Assembly: GCF_030819175.1 (NCBI RefSeq)
Contig: NZ_JAUTBJ010000002.1
Coordinates: 1,188,001 to 1,252,000, forward strand
Source of the DNA: Sphingomonas sp. SORGH_AS_0879
GTDB taxonomy: Bacteria; Pseudomonadota; Alphaproteobacteria; Sphingomonadales; Sphingomonadaceae
Length of the DNA: 64,000 bases
Direction of reading: 5' to 3'
The position numbers and the translations under genes were made by a program. This document shows, piece after piece, positions 1 through 8,521 of this stretch (its first letter is position 1; each line of letters begins with the position of its first letter). The notes beneath the pieces are model-generated. The model worked only from the letters and a program-made list of their open reading frames with translations, was not told where the DNA came from and made no database searches.

Positions 1-699
1 CGCGGCGATATCCGGCTGGCGTTCCAGCCGATCGCCGATTGCGCCACCCGCACTGTCATCGGGCAGGAGGCGCTGGCGCGCTGGACGCACCCGGTGCTGG
101 GGCCGATCAGCCCCGATGTCTTCATCGCCATCGCCGAGGAAAACGGCCTGATCGTCGAGATCGGCCAGCGGCTGTTCCTGCAGGCCTTGGCCATCTTGCG
201 CCAATGGCCCGCGCACTGGATGATGGCGGTCAACCTGTCCCCGGTGCAGTTGCGCGATCCGGAACTCGCCACGCGGATGCTCGCCACGATCGTCGGGCAG
301 GGCGTCGACCCGCATCGGATCGAGGTGGAGGTGACCGAGGGCGTCCTGATCGACCACCGCGAAACCGCGACCGCCAATCTCAGCATGCTCAGGAGTGCGG
401 GCATGCGGATCGTCATGGACGATTTCGGTACCGGCTATTCCTCGCTCAGCAGCCTTCAGCAATTCCCCTTCGACAAGATCAAGATCGATCGCAGCTTCAT
501 CCGCGCAATGGGCGAGCATGGCCCGGCGCTGTCGATCGTCCGCGCCTCGATCGGACTGGGGCGAAGCCTGAACATCCCGATCGTCGCCGAAGGGGTGGAG
601 ACGGAGGCGCAACATGCGATGTTGTGCCAGTTGGGATGCGATCAGATTCAGGGATATCTGATCGGCCGCCCCATGGCTTTCCGATCCGAAGCGGCGTGA
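1..699 (+). CDS. EAL-domain cyclic-di-GMP phosphodiesterase, C-terminal part (start outside window)
   Basis: The frame is open from base 1, so the gene begins upstream of the window. The visible 232 residues are most of an EAL domain, which hydrolyses cyclic di-GMP to pGpG. The signature glutamate is present in GQEALARW near the left edge, followed by NLSPVQL, the metal-site motif DDFGTGYSSL, KIKIDRSFI, EGVETE and the closing QGYLIGRPM. All the usual catalytic blocks are intact, so activity is plausible. N-terminal sensor or GGDEF domains cannot be seen. Its 3' end overlaps the opposite-strand receiver gene by 52 bases. Confidence 0.92.
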   Translation, partial: RGDIRLAFQPIADCATRTVIGQEALARWTHPVLGPISPDVFIAIAEENGLIVEIGQRLFLQALAILRQWPAHWMMAVNLSPVQLRDPELATRMLATIVGQGVDPHRIEVEVTEGVLIDHRETATANLSMLRSAGMRIVMDDFGTGYSSLSSLQQFPFDKIKIDRSFIRAMGEHGPALSIVRASIGLGRSLNIPIVAEGVETEAQHAMLCQLGCDQIQGYLIGRPMAFRSEAA

Positions 700-1070
700 T
701 GACTCCAGGCGAGTTGCTGGGTCAGTAGCCGTATCACGTCATGCCCGGCATAGGGCTTGGGGACGAAGCGCACGCCTTCGGGCAGATCGTCGGGCAGGTA
801 GCTCTGCTCGCCGGATGTGACGAGGACGGCGACATGCGGATGCGTCCGGTGGATCCGTGCCGCCAGCGCCGCTCCGTCGAGGGAGCCGGGCATCGCCACA
901 TCGGTGAAGACCGCCTGTATCTCCGGATGCCGTTGCAGAGCGATCAACGCCTCGTCGGCGCTGGCCGCCTGGATCACGACATAGCCCGCATCCTCCAGCG
1001 CGAATTGCACATGGAGCAAGAGCAGCGGCTGGTCCTCGACGATCAGGATGGTGGGGGCGGCGGGCATCAT
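648..1070 (-). CDS. Single-domain response regulator (CheY/FixJ-type receiver)
   Basis: A receiver-only protein of about 140 residues. The acidic pocket is E12-D13 in ILIVEDQP, the phospho-acceptor is D57 in FTDVAMPG, a conserved S85 is in LVTSGEQ and the switch lysine K105 is in VPKPY. There is no output domain, so it probably relays phosphate or binds a partner. No histidine kinase lies next to it. I start at the ATG-ATG pair at 1070. A longer frame to 1169 exists but adds residues that do not belong to a receiver fold. It converges on, and overlaps, the EAL gene. Confidence 0.82.
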   Translation of the reverse strand: MMPAAPTILIVEDQPLLLLHVQFALEDAGYVVIQAASADEALIALQRHPEIQAVFTDVAMPGSLDGAALAARIHRTHPHVAVLVTSGEQSYLPDDLPEGVRFVPKPYAGHDVIRLLTQQLAWSHHAASDRKAMGRPIRYP

Positions 1071-1140
1071 AAGTGGGGTATAAATCTCCGCCGGGATGCC
1101 CGTTCCAGAACTTAATTTGAGATAATGCTTGGCGGCGGGG

Positions 1141-2097
1141 TCAAGCGCCGCTTTCGTCGAGTCGCCCAATCTGTTCCTTGGTTAGCGTCAGGGTCATGGC
1201 GGGCATCAGTTCGGACAATTGTTCGACACCGGTCGCACTGGCGATCGGTGCCGTCACACCGTCCTGCGCCATCAGCCAGGCTAGGGCCACCTGCGCCTGC
1301 GTCGCGCCGGTTTCCTCCGCCACCTGGTCCAGCGCGGCGAGGACCTCCGCGCCCTTGCCACGCAGCAACTCGCCCATCCTGCCGCCGCGCACGCTTTGCG
1401 ACAGGTCGGCCTCGTTGCGATATTTGCCGGTCAGGAAGCCGGCGGCGAGGCCATAATAGGGCACGACGCCGATATTCTCGGTGATGCAGTAATCCTGAAG
1501 CTCGCCTTCGAACTTGTGACGGCTGACCAGATTATATTCGGGTTGCAGGACGTGGAAGCGCGGCAGTCCGGCGTCGCGCGCGGCCTCGTTGGCGGATTTC
1601 AGCCGTGCGGCATGGAAGTTGGACGCACCGATGACGCGGACCTTGCCCGCCTCGACCAGTTTGGCGAAGGCTTCCATCACCGCCTCCTGCGGCTGATCCT
1701 CGTCATCCTGATGCGCGAAATACAGGTCGATCCGGTCGGTGCCGAGCCGCCGGAGCGACGCCTCCGCCGCCGCCGCGATCCGGGCGGGGGCCAGCTTCTC
1801 GCCGCCTTCGCCCGGCAGCATCCCGACCTTGGTGGCGATCAGCACCTGCTCGCGCTTGCCGCTGGTCTTCAACCATTCGCCGATCATCGTCTCGGACTCG
1901 CCGCCCTGATGGCCGTCCACCCAGGCGGAATAGACGTCCGCCGTGTCGATCATCGTGCCGCCCTGGTCGACGAACGCGTCGAGCACCGCGAAGCTGGCCG
2001 CCCGGTCGGCGGTCCAGCCGAACACATTGCCGCCCAGCACCAGCGGCGCGATCATCAGGTCGGTCGAGCCCAGGCGGCGAAGCGGCGTGTCGGTCAT
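1141..2097 (-). CDS. Aldo/keto reductase
   Basis: A 318-residue NADPH-dependent aldo/keto reductase of the YajO/YdjG type, with a cytosolic TIM barrel. The catalytic tetrad is visible: D51 and Y56 in DTADVY, K90 in IATKVGM and H129 in LYFAHQ. The C-terminal cofactor region includes PIASATGVEQL. Full length with no signal peptide. The substrate cannot be named from sequence; such enzymes reduce sugar aldehydes or other carbonyls. It is followed by a small lipoprotein on the same strand, with only a few bases between them. Confidence 0.92.
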   Translation of the reverse strand: MTDTPLRRLGSTDLMIAPLVLGGNVFGWTADRAASFAVLDAFVDQGGTMIDTADVYSAWVDGHQGGESETMIGEWLKTSGKREQVLIATKVGMLPGEGGEKLAPARIAAAAEASLRRLGTDRIDLYFAHQDDEDQPQEAVMEAFAKLVEAGKVRVIGASNFHAARLKSANEAARDAGLPRFHVLQPEYNLVSRHKFEGELQDYCITENIGVVPYYGLAAGFLTGKYRNEADLSQSVRGGRMGELLRGKGAEVLAALDQVAEETGATQAQVALAWLMAQDGVTAPIASATGVEQLSELMPAMTLTLTKEQIGRLDESGA

Positions 2098-2103
2098 GGA
2101 CGA

Positions 2104-2301
2104 TCAGCTTTCATTGTCGGTGGGATTTTCCGCCTCAACGTTCGAAGGGGCCATCGCGTTCAGATCGATCGCATTGGCGTCGAGCATCGCGGCGGCCTCG
2201 TTCAACTGGCGGTTCTCTTCGGCGCTCAGGCCGGTGGGCTGGTCGCCGGACGAACAGGCGGCGAGCGAGAGCAGCGCGGCGGTCAGGAGGATACGGGTCA
2301 T
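2104..2301 (-). CDS. Small putative lipoprotein
   Basis: 65 residues. The N-terminus MTRILLTAALLSLAACSS has a short hydrophobic segment ending in a lipobox (LAAC), so export and lipidation at the cysteine are likely. The rest is acidic and asparagine-rich, ending in a low-complexity stretch. I chose this ATG because it gives the signal peptide; the larger frame upstream is non-native sequence antisense to the gene at 2422. No known family recognised. Confidence 0.6.
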   Translation of the reverse strand: MTRILLTAALLSLAACSSGDQPTGLSAEENRQLNEAAAMLDANAIDLNAMAPSNVEAENPTDNES

Positions 2302-2421
2302 GCCGTCATCATGGCGCAGCCGGGGGTCGATGGGGAAGGGGCTTGCGAAACCCGAACGGAACCCTTCGCAGGCCGACGCGCGTTGTCGCGGCCTGCTTAT
2401 CCGTATCCGAGAGGTGACGTC

Positions 2422-2883
2422 ATGCTCGCATCGTTCAAAATGGGTCTGGTCGGCGGACAACGTGCGATGACGCCGCTGGCCGCCGTGTCGATCGCGGCGG
2501 CGCGGGGGCAATTGCCGCTGGGCAAGGGCGTGCTGCGCTGGTTGGGCAACCCCGTCGTCGCGGCGGGTACGCTCGCGCTCGCGATCGGTGAGATGGCGGG
2601 CGACAAGCAGAAGACCGCGCCCGACCGAATCGTGCCCATCGGGCTGGTCGCGCGCTTCACGACCTCCGCCATCGCGGGGGCGGCGCTGGCCGACCCGAAG
2701 CGTCGTTGGCTGGGCGCGGCGATCGGCGGGGTGACGGCGGTGGTCGCCTCCTATCCCGGCTGGCGCGGCCGGATGGCGGTGCTGGGCCGTTACGGTCAGA
2801 CCAAGACGGGCTTTGCCGAGGATGCCGCCGTACTGGCAGGCGCGCTGGGGATCGTGCACGGCCGGAGCGTCAAGGCGGCGTGA
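2422..2883 (+). CDS. DUF4126-like membrane protein
   Basis: 153 residues, mostly hydrophobic, with glycine- and alanine-rich segments (AGTLALAIGEMAGDK, AIAGAALADP) typical of DUF4126-family inner-membrane proteins of unknown function. The start is set by the Shine-Dalgarno-like GAGAGGTG seven bases upstream of the ATG. A much longer in-frame extension exists but is antisense to the reductase. It converges with the gene at 2935 over a stem-loop. Confidence 0.72.
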   Translation: MLASFKMGLVGGQRAMTPLAAVSIAAARGQLPLGKGVLRWLGNPVVAAGTLALAIGEMAGDKQKTAPDRIVPIGLVARFTTSAIAGAALADPKRRWLGAAIGGVTAVVASYPGWRGRMAVLGRYGQTKTGFAEDAAVLAGALGIVHGRSVKAA

Positions 2884-2893
2884 CTCATGACAC

Positions 2894-2923
2894 GACCGCC
2901 GAAGCCGTGAGGCTCCGGCGGTC
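2894..2923. terminator. Stem-loop between convergent genes
   Basis: A 13-base stem with one mismatch around a GTGA loop, starting 11 bases after the stop at 2883 and ending just before the stop of the opposite gene at 2935. There is no clear T tract on either side, so it may end both transcripts weakly. Confidence 0.6.
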
Positions 2924-2934
2924 GGCAGGCCGGT

Positions 2935-3180
2935 TCAGAGGAAAGGATTGCGGTGCGGCGCGGGCGTCTTGCCGTTCATCATGCGGAACAGCGTCCACTC
3001 CTCGACGATCTTATTGCCGGGCAGATAGCATAGCCCGACCGTCGCGCCGTCCGGCAGCTTGGCCATCACCGAACGGCCGCCCATCTTGCCGCAAAAAGCG
3101 GATGCGGGGTTGGGCATGGCCTGCGCGACGCCCGGCAGGGCCAGCGCGGCGCAAGCGACGATCGCGTACAGGGACTTCAT
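2935..3180 (-). CDS. DUF333-family secreted protein (putative hemolysin-like)
   Basis: 81 residues from the ATG at 3180, which has GGAGGTG six bases upstream. A Sec signal peptide (MKSLYAIVACAALALPGVAQA) is followed by MPNPASAFCGKMGG and later CYLPGNKIVEEWTLFR. This is the DUF333 pattern of a conserved NPA start, two cysteines and an EEW motif. The family's role is unknown; members are often labelled hemolysin-related without proof. A more distal ATG at 3195 would add five residues and spoil the spacing to the ribosome binding site. Confidence 0.8.
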   Translation of the reverse strand: MKSLYAIVACAALALPGVAQAMPNPASAFCGKMGGRSVMAKLPDGATVGLCYLPGNKIVEEWTLFRMMNGKTPAPHRNPFL

Positions 3181-3326
3181 GAGAAACACCTCCATGGTTG
3201 ATCCTCTGCAATCCTTATCATCGCGAAATGAATGCCCGATGACGGCCGACTAAAGCGGGATGACAGGAGAGCGTTCCAACCCCCCGGTCCGTCCGCTGAA
3301 AGGGATCTCTGCAAAACCCGCCAGAC

Positions 3327-3418
3327 CATCCCGGCGAAGGCCGGGATCCAGTTGGGAATACGCTGGTAAACCACTACCATCGCTACGTAACTGGACCCCG
3401 GCCTTCGCCGGGGTGATG
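3327..3418. repeat. Paired inverted repeat, family B (ccggcgaaggccggg)
   Basis: The left arm contains CCCGGCGAAGGCCGGGATCC and the right arm its near-complement CTGGACCCCGGCCTTCGCCG, about 40 bases apart. Each arm is also self-complementary. A second copy lies at 37234-37357. The surrounding 3181-3494 gap otherwise holds no gene I can support. Confidence 0.8.
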
Positions 3419-3494
3419 CGTGAGAGAAGGGGAGGTGAACTTTCGCAACGATCCCCGGAAGGGGAGGGGTGATGCAACGAGCTTTCCTCCCGAC

Positions 3495-4661
3495 CTAAAG
3501 CGATAGTAGCGTCCACTTCTCATCGGCCTGGGCATTGGCCAATACCGCCTCGACAAAGGCCATGGTGCGCAGGCCGGATTCCAGGCCGGGGAACCAGGTC
3601 GCCTCGCCCAATGCGCCGCCCTCCGCTGAGCCGCCATCGCGCAAGTTTCCCGCGACCGCGCGGTAGAGGTTGCCGAACGCCTCGATATAGCCCTCCGGAT
3701 GGCCCGAGGGGGTGCGCAGTCGTGGCAGGGTGGTCCCGGACAGGCCGGGGCCGCCCGCCCGCACGATCTCCGCGGGACGGTCGAGCCAGCGCAGAGTGAG
3801 CGTGTTGGGCTCCATCTGCGACCATTCCAATCCGCCCTTCTCGCCGTGAATGCGCAGGCGCAGGCCGTTCTCCTCGCCCGCCGCCACCTGCGTCGCGCGC
3901 AACGTGCCGCGCGCGCCCTCGGCAAAGCGGAGCAGGACGTTGACATCGTCGTCCAGCATTCGCCCCGGAACATGGGTGGTCACGTCCGCCGACAAGGCCT
4001 CGACCGTCAGGCCGGAGACATGCTCGGCAAGCTGGAAGGCGTGGGTGCCGATATCGCCCAACGCGCCGCCCAGCCCCGCGCGGGCGGGATCGGTGCGCCA
4101 TTCGGCCTGCTTGTTGCCCTCGCGGTCGAGCGGGCTGCTGAGCCAGCCCTGGACATATTCGACATGGACCAGCCGGATCGCCCCAAAGTCGCCGCGTGCG
4201 ATGCGGGCGCGGGCCTCCTCGACCATGGGATAGCCGCTATAGGTGAAGGCGAGGGCATAGAGTTGGCCGGATGCGCGTGCGGCATCCGCAATGGCCTTGG
4301 CTTCGGCGAGGTTCATCGCCATCGGCTTTTCGCTGAACACCGGAAAGCCCGCGTTCAGCGCGGCGATCGCCATCGGCGCGTGGAGGTGATTGGGGGTAAC
4401 GATCGCCACCGCGTCGATCCGCTCCCCCTCGGGTCGGGCGCGTTCGTCGGCGAGCAGCGCCTCGATCGAGGCGTGGACCCGGTCGGGGGAGAGGCCGAGC
4501 GATTCCCCGCTGCGTCGGTTGCGCTCCGCATCGCTGCTGAACGTCCCCGCGACCAGTTGCCAGTCGCCGTCCAGCGCCGCCGCCATCCGGTGCACGCCGC
4601 CGATAAACGCGCCTTCGCCACCGCCCGCCATCGCCAGTTTCAGCTTGCGTCCCGCCATCAT
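3495..4661 (-). CDS. Gfo/Idh/MocA-family oxidoreductase
   Basis: About 388 residues. The N-terminal Rossmann region has a glycine-rich turn (MAGGGEGAFIGG, residues 11-22), then the family motif EKP at 111-113 and a GDIGTHAF motif at 202-209 near the active site. These enzymes oxidise or reduce sugar hydroxyls with tightly bound NAD(P); some reshape 3-keto sugars. No signal peptide, so cytosolic. It is transcribed away from the cytochrome c operon, with a LacI-type palindrome between them, and is probably part of the same regulon. The second ATG (4658) is better spaced from GAGGAG. Confidence 0.9.
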   Translation of the reverse strand: MMAGRKLKLAMAGGGEGAFIGGVHRMAAALDGDWQLVAGTFSSDAERNRRSGESLGLSPDRVHASIEALLADERARPEGERIDAVAIVTPNHLHAPMAIAALNAGFPVFSEKPMAMNLAEAKAIADAARASGQLYALAFTYSGYPMVEEARARIARGDFGAIRLVHVEYVQGWLSSPLDREGNKQAEWRTDPARAGLGGALGDIGTHAFQLAEHVSGLTVEALSADVTTHVPGRMLDDDVNVLLRFAEGARGTLRATQVAAGEENGLRLRIHGEKGGLEWSQMEPNTLTLRWLDRPAEIVRAGGPGLSGTTLPRLRTPSGHPEGYIEAFGNLYRAVAGNLRDGGSAEGGALGEATWFPGLESGLRTMAFVEAVLANAQADEKWTLLSL

Positions 4662-4715
4662 CCACTCCTCTCGTCCGTCGCTCGATCGGCGACATTCCCT
4701 GCTTGCACCGAAGCG

Positions 4716-4729
4716 GTTTACCGGTAAAC
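4716..4729. promoter_or_regulatory. Perfect 14-bp palindrome, probable LacI-family operator
   Basis: GTTTACCGGTAAAC is fully self-complementary with a central CG, the shape typical of LacI/GalR-family operators. It lies 54 bases upstream of the divergent oxidoreductase start (4661) and 49 bases upstream of the cytochrome c start (4779). A LacI-type regulator closes the island at 12493. Binding is inferred, not shown. Confidence 0.65.
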
Positions 4730-4778
4730 TCGCCCGTGAACCAGCGAGTCTGGGAAAGAAAATGACAGGAGAGAGAGA

Positions 4779-5168
4779 ATGAGGCAGCTATTTTGGCTGG
4801 CCGCATTGCCGGGTGCCGTGGCGCTTGTCGTGGCCGCGAATGCGCCATCGACGGCCCAGTCCGCCCCCGCCGCCGGGGCGCAGGCCTTCGCCGCCTGTCG
4901 CGCCTGCCATACGCTCAACAAGGGTGGCCGCAACGGCGTCGGCCCCAATCTGAACGGCGTGTTCGGTCGGCAGGCCGGGACGGTTCCGGGCTTCAACTAT
5001 TCGCCCGCGATGAAGGCGTCCGGGTTGAAATGGGATGACAAGACGCTGGGTGAGTTCATCGCCGCGCCGATGAAGAAGGTGCCGGGCACGCGGATGCCGA
5101 TCGGCGTTGCCGACCCCGCCAAGCGCGCCGCGCTGATCGCATATCTCAAGGCCGAGACCGCCAAATGA
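4779..5168 (+). CDS. Periplasmic class I cytochrome c
   Basis: 129 residues with an N-terminal Sec signal (MRQLFWLAALPGAVALVVAA). One haem site, C40-R-A-C43-H44, is followed by the class I pattern GPNLNGVFGR and a likely methionine ligand M106 in GTRMPIGV. A single-haem electron carrier. Its position first in a sugar dehydrogenase operon suggests it accepts electrons from the GMC flavoprotein encoded downstream at 10782 and passes them to the respiratory chain. The stop overlaps the next start (ATGA at 5165). Confidence 0.93.
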   Translation: MRQLFWLAALPGAVALVVAANAPSTAQSAPAAGAQAFAACRACHTLNKGGRNGVGPNLNGVFGRQAGTVPGFNYSPAMKASGLKWDDKTLGEFIAAPMKKVPGTRMPIGVADPAKRAALIAYLKAETAK

Positions 5169-6220
5169 GCGCGGGCGCGATGCGCGGACCGAGCATTTTC
5201 CTGGCCCAGTTCATGGGCGACGCCGCGCCGTTCGACACGCTGGATTCGGCGGCGCGCTGGATGGCGGAGGCGGGCTATGAGGGCGTGCAGATCCCGACCT
5301 GGGACGCGCGCTGCATCGACCTGAAACTCGCCGCCGAGAGCCAGGATTATTGCGACGATCTGGCCGGGCGTTGCGCCGATGCCGGGGTGGCGATCACCGA
5401 ATTGTCGACCCATTTGCAGGGTCAGTTGGTCGCGGTCCATCCGGCCTATGACGCGGCGTTCGACGGCTTTGCGCCCGAAGCGGTGCGAGGCAAGCCCGCC
5501 GAGCGACAGCAATGGGCGGTCGGGCAACTCCTTTACGCCGCCAGGGCGAGTCGGCGGCTGGGGTTGAAGGCGCACGCGACCTTCTCCGGCGCGCTGCTCT
5601 GGCCTTTCGTCTATCCCTGGCCGCAGCGGCCCGGCGGTCTGGTCGCGGAAGGCTTCGCCGAACTCGGCAAGCGCTGGCGACCGATCCTTGATGCGTTCGA
5701 GGAAGAGGGCGTCGACCTTTGCTACGAACTCCATCCGGGGGAGGATCTGCACGACGGCACGACCTTCGAGCGGTTCCTGGACGCGGTCGGCGGCCATGCC
5801 CGCGCCAACATCCTCTACGACCCCAGCCATTTCGTGTTGCAGGCGATGGACTATCTCCAGTTCATCGATTTCTACCACGACCGCATCCGCATGTTCCACG
5901 TCAAGGATGCCGAGTTCAACCCGACCGGCCGCGCGGGTGTCTATGGCAGTTACAGTGAATGGATCGACCGGCCCGGACGATTCCGCTCGCTGGGCGACGG
6001 GCAGGTCGATTTCGGCGGCATCTTCTCGAAGCTGACCCAATATGGCTATGCCGGTTGGGCGGTGCTGGAATGGGAATGCTGCCTGAAGCACCCGGAGGAC
6101 GGCGCGCGCGAAGGGGCGCCCTTCATCGCCGCGCACATGATCCGCCGGGCGGAACGCGCCTTTGACGACTTCGCCGGTGGGGGCGATCCGGCCGCCAACA
6201 GGCACTGGCTGGGACTTTAA
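5165..6220 (+). CDS. Sugar phosphate isomerase/epimerase-like TIM-barrel protein (1 of 3)
   Basis: 351 residues of the AP-endonuclease-2-like TIM-barrel superfamily. Candidate metal ligands sit in CYELHPGEDL, YDPSHFV, FHVKDAEF and VLEWEC, the E-D-H-E spacing used by xylose-isomerase-like enzymes. No signal peptide, so cytosolic, unlike the two paralogues at 7590 and 9921. Substrate not determinable; the island points to a keto sugar or 3-keto glycoside. It is translationally coupled to the cytochrome by a 4-base overlap. Confidence 0.88.
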   Translation: MSAGAMRGPSIFLAQFMGDAAPFDTLDSAARWMAEAGYEGVQIPTWDARCIDLKLAAESQDYCDDLAGRCADAGVAITELSTHLQGQLVAVHPAYDAAFDGFAPEAVRGKPAERQQWAVGQLLYAARASRRLGLKAHATFSGALLWPFVYPWPQRPGGLVAEGFAELGKRWRPILDAFEEEGVDLCYELHPGEDLHDGTTFERFLDAVGGHARANILYDPSHFVLQAMDYLQFIDFYHDRIRMFHVKDAEFNPTGRAGVYGSYSEWIDRPGRFRSLGDGQVDFGGIFSKLTQYGYAGWAVLEWECCLKHPEDGAREGAPFIAAHMIRRAERAFDDFAGGGDPAANRHWLGL

Positions 6221-6288
6221 GATGGCATAGGCTTGACCATCCGCCCCGGAGAGTAAAGCCTGACAAAAAATACAGACGGGAGAGGGGC

Positions 6289-7593
6289 ATGGAAGCGATA
6301 CCGGGCAATCGGTCGCGGCTGTTCTGGCTGAGCGTGCTGGCGCTGTTTACGGCGGCGGCAAGCGCGGCCTTGCGCGCGGCGGTGGCGAGCAGCCTGAAGG
6401 TGGAGTGGATCGATCCCATCGCGCCGGTCGAAGCGGGCGAGTTGATCGGATCGGCGCTGGGTTCGGCCTTTCTGGGCTTTGCCGCGACCTTGTTCGTGGC
6501 GAGCGCGCTGCTCGACCGGATCGGTGCGCGGCGGATGCTGATCGGCTGCGGCCTGTGTTTCCTGATCGGAACGGCGGCGATCATCGGGGCAGGCCAGGTC
6601 GCCACCGGCATGGCGGTCTATCACATCGTCTGGGGCGGGATGCTCCTGAGCGGGATCGGCTGGGGGCTGGCGGAGGCGTCGATCAACCCGCTGACCGCGC
6701 GGCTTTACCCGGAAGAGACGACTCACCGACTGAACGTCCTCCATGCCTGGTATCCCGGCGGGCTGATCGTCGGCGGGCTGGCGGGCGTGTTGCTGGCCGA
6801 ACTCCTGTCATGGCAGGCGATCATGGCGCTGGTGCTGATCCCGGCGCTGGGCGTGCTGGTGATGGCGGCGACCACGCATTTCCCGCCGGTCCCGCGCGAA
6901 GTCCGTGACGTCGGTTTCGGCGGCATGATCGCGGAGGTGTTCAAGCGCCCCAGCTTCTTCGTATGGTTCGGCGCGATGTTCCTGACCGCCGCGTCCGAAC
7001 TGGCACCCGGCCAGTGGCTCGACGTGGCGCTCAGCAGCCGGGTGGGCATGCGCGGCATTCTCCTCCTCGTCTATGTCAGCGCGCTGATGTTCGTGTTCCG
7101 CCATTTCGCCGGGCGGATCGCGGGGCGGCTGTCCAATCCGGGGCTACTCTGGGTGTCGAGCCTGATGGCGGGGATCGGCCTGTTCCTGCTGTCGCGGGCA
7201 CAGTCGCCGGTGGCGGCGATCCTGGCTTCGACCGTCTGGGGGCTGGGCGTCTGCGCGATGTGGCCGACCATGCTCGCCTCGGTCGCCGAGCGTTATCCGC
7301 GCGGCGGGGCCTGGGCGCTGGGACTGGTCGGATCGGCGGGGGCGCTCGCCAGCTTCTTCGTGCTGCCCCGGCTGGGCGCGATGTTCGACGCCGCCAAGGT
7401 CGAACTGGCCGGTGGACCGGAGGCGTTCAAGCGGCTGACCGGTGAGGCGCTGCGTCAGGTCGAGGATGCGGCGGCGTCGCAGTCCTTCGCCCGGCTGGCG
7501 CTGGTGCCGGTGATCCTGTTGTTCGTCTTCGGCGGTATCTGGCTGGCCGAGCGCCGCCGTCCCCGTCCCCAAGTCGCGGAGACTGTCGCATGA
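6289..7593 (+). CDS. MFS transporter, probable sugar permease
   Basis: 434 residues with about 12 hydrophobic helices and the MFS pattern of two six-helix halves. The first half includes LLDRIGARRMLIGCG between helices 2 and 3, a basic loop resembling MFS motif A; the second half includes RHFAGRIAGRLSNPG. The start at 6289 has GGGAGAGGGG just upstream. The C-terminal tail is basic (ERRRPRP). From its place it probably imports the sugar or keto sugar handled by the island. It ends in ATGA, the start of the next gene. Confidence 0.88.
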   Translation: MEAIPGNRSRLFWLSVLALFTAAASAALRAAVASSLKVEWIDPIAPVEAGELIGSALGSAFLGFAATLFVASALLDRIGARRMLIGCGLCFLIGTAAIIGAGQVATGMAVYHIVWGGMLLSGIGWGLAEASINPLTARLYPEETTHRLNVLHAWYPGGLIVGGLAGVLLAELLSWQAIMALVLIPALGVLVMAATTHFPPVPREVRDVGFGGMIAEVFKRPSFFVWFGAMFLTAASELAPGQWLDVALSSRVGMRGILLLVYVSALMFVFRHFAGRIAGRLSNPGLLWVSSLMAGIGLFLLSRAQSPVAAILASTVWGLGVCAMWPTMLASVAERYPRGGAWALGLVGSAGALASFFVLPRLGAMFDAAKVELAGGPEAFKRLTGEALRQVEDAAASQSFARLALVPVILLFVFGGIWLAERRRPRPQVAETVA

Positions 7594-8510
7594 ACTGGTC
7601 GCGTCGCACCGTCATTGGCGGGCTCGCCGCCGCCGCACCCGTCGCGGCCTTGGCGGGGCAGAAGGCGGGCAGATCGTCCAACGCCGCGCGCTTTGCCCTG
7701 GGCTTCGCGCCGCATCTGGGCAGCTTCGCCAGCCGGGGGGAGAGTTCGGTCGAACAGATCGCCTATGCCGCGGATCAGGGTTTCTGGGCGTGGGAGGACA
7801 ATGAATATCGCCTCCGCCCCGTCGCGGAGCAGGAGGCGATCGCCAAGGCCTTGCGCGACCGGAAGATGACGATGGGCGTGTTCGTCGCCTCCATGCCCAA
7901 ATGGTCGGAATCGCGCCCCTTGCTCGGCGGCGATGACGATGCCGAGCGGCAGGCTTTTCTCGCCGATATCCGCAGCGCGGTCGATGTCGCCAAGCGGGTC
8001 GGGGCCAGGCATATGACCGTCGTCACCGGCTTCATGGACAAGAAGCTGCATCCCGCGATTCAGCAGGGGCGGATCATCGACCTGATGCGCCGCGCGGGCG
8101 ATATCGTCGCGCCGCACGGGATGACGCTGGTGATGGAGCCGCTCAACACCCGGACCAACCATCCGGGCGTGTTCATGCAGTCGATCGCGGAAGGCTATGC
8201 GGTGGCGCGCGGGGCGAACAGTCCGGGCGTGAAGGTGCTCGCCGACCTCTATCACGAGCAGATCCAGTCGGGGAATCTGATCCCGACGATGACGCTGTGC
8301 TGGGACGAGATCGGCTATATCCAGTTCGGCGACAATCCGGGCCGAAACGAGCCGGGCAGCGGCGAGGTCAACTATGCCAATGTCTGCCGCTTCCTGAAGG
8401 AGCGCCGCTATGCCGGGGTGATCGGCATGGAGCATGGCAATTCGGTCAAGGGCCGGGCGGGCGAAGAAAAGCTGATCGCGGCATACCGCGCGATCGATCC
8501 GACAGCATGA
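7590..8510 (+). CDS. Tat-exported TIM-barrel isomerase-like protein (2 of 3)
   Basis: 306 residues. The N-terminus NWSRRTVIGGLAAAAPVAAL is a twin-arginine type signal, so a folded, metal-loaded protein is probably exported to the periplasm. The body is a hydroxypyruvate-isomerase-like TIM barrel with candidate ligands in VMEPLNTR, ADLYHEQ, GDNPGRNEPG and GMEHGNS. Coupled to the transporter by a 4-base overlap. In this setting it may cleave or isomerise 3-keto glycosides; that is inference. Confidence 0.87.
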   Translation: MNWSRRTVIGGLAAAAPVAALAGQKAGRSSNAARFALGFAPHLGSFASRGESSVEQIAYAADQGFWAWEDNEYRLRPVAEQEAIAKALRDRKMTMGVFVASMPKWSESRPLLGGDDDAERQAFLADIRSAVDVAKRVGARHMTVVTGFMDKKLHPAIQQGRIIDLMRRAGDIVAPHGMTLVMEPLNTRTNHPGVFMQSIAEGYAVARGANSPGVKVLADLYHEQIQSGNLIPTMTLCWDEIGYIQFGDNPGRNEPGSGEVNYANVCRFLKERRYAGVIGMEHGNSVKGRAGEEKLIAAYRAIDPTA

Positions 8511-8521
8511 GGAGGGGAGCG

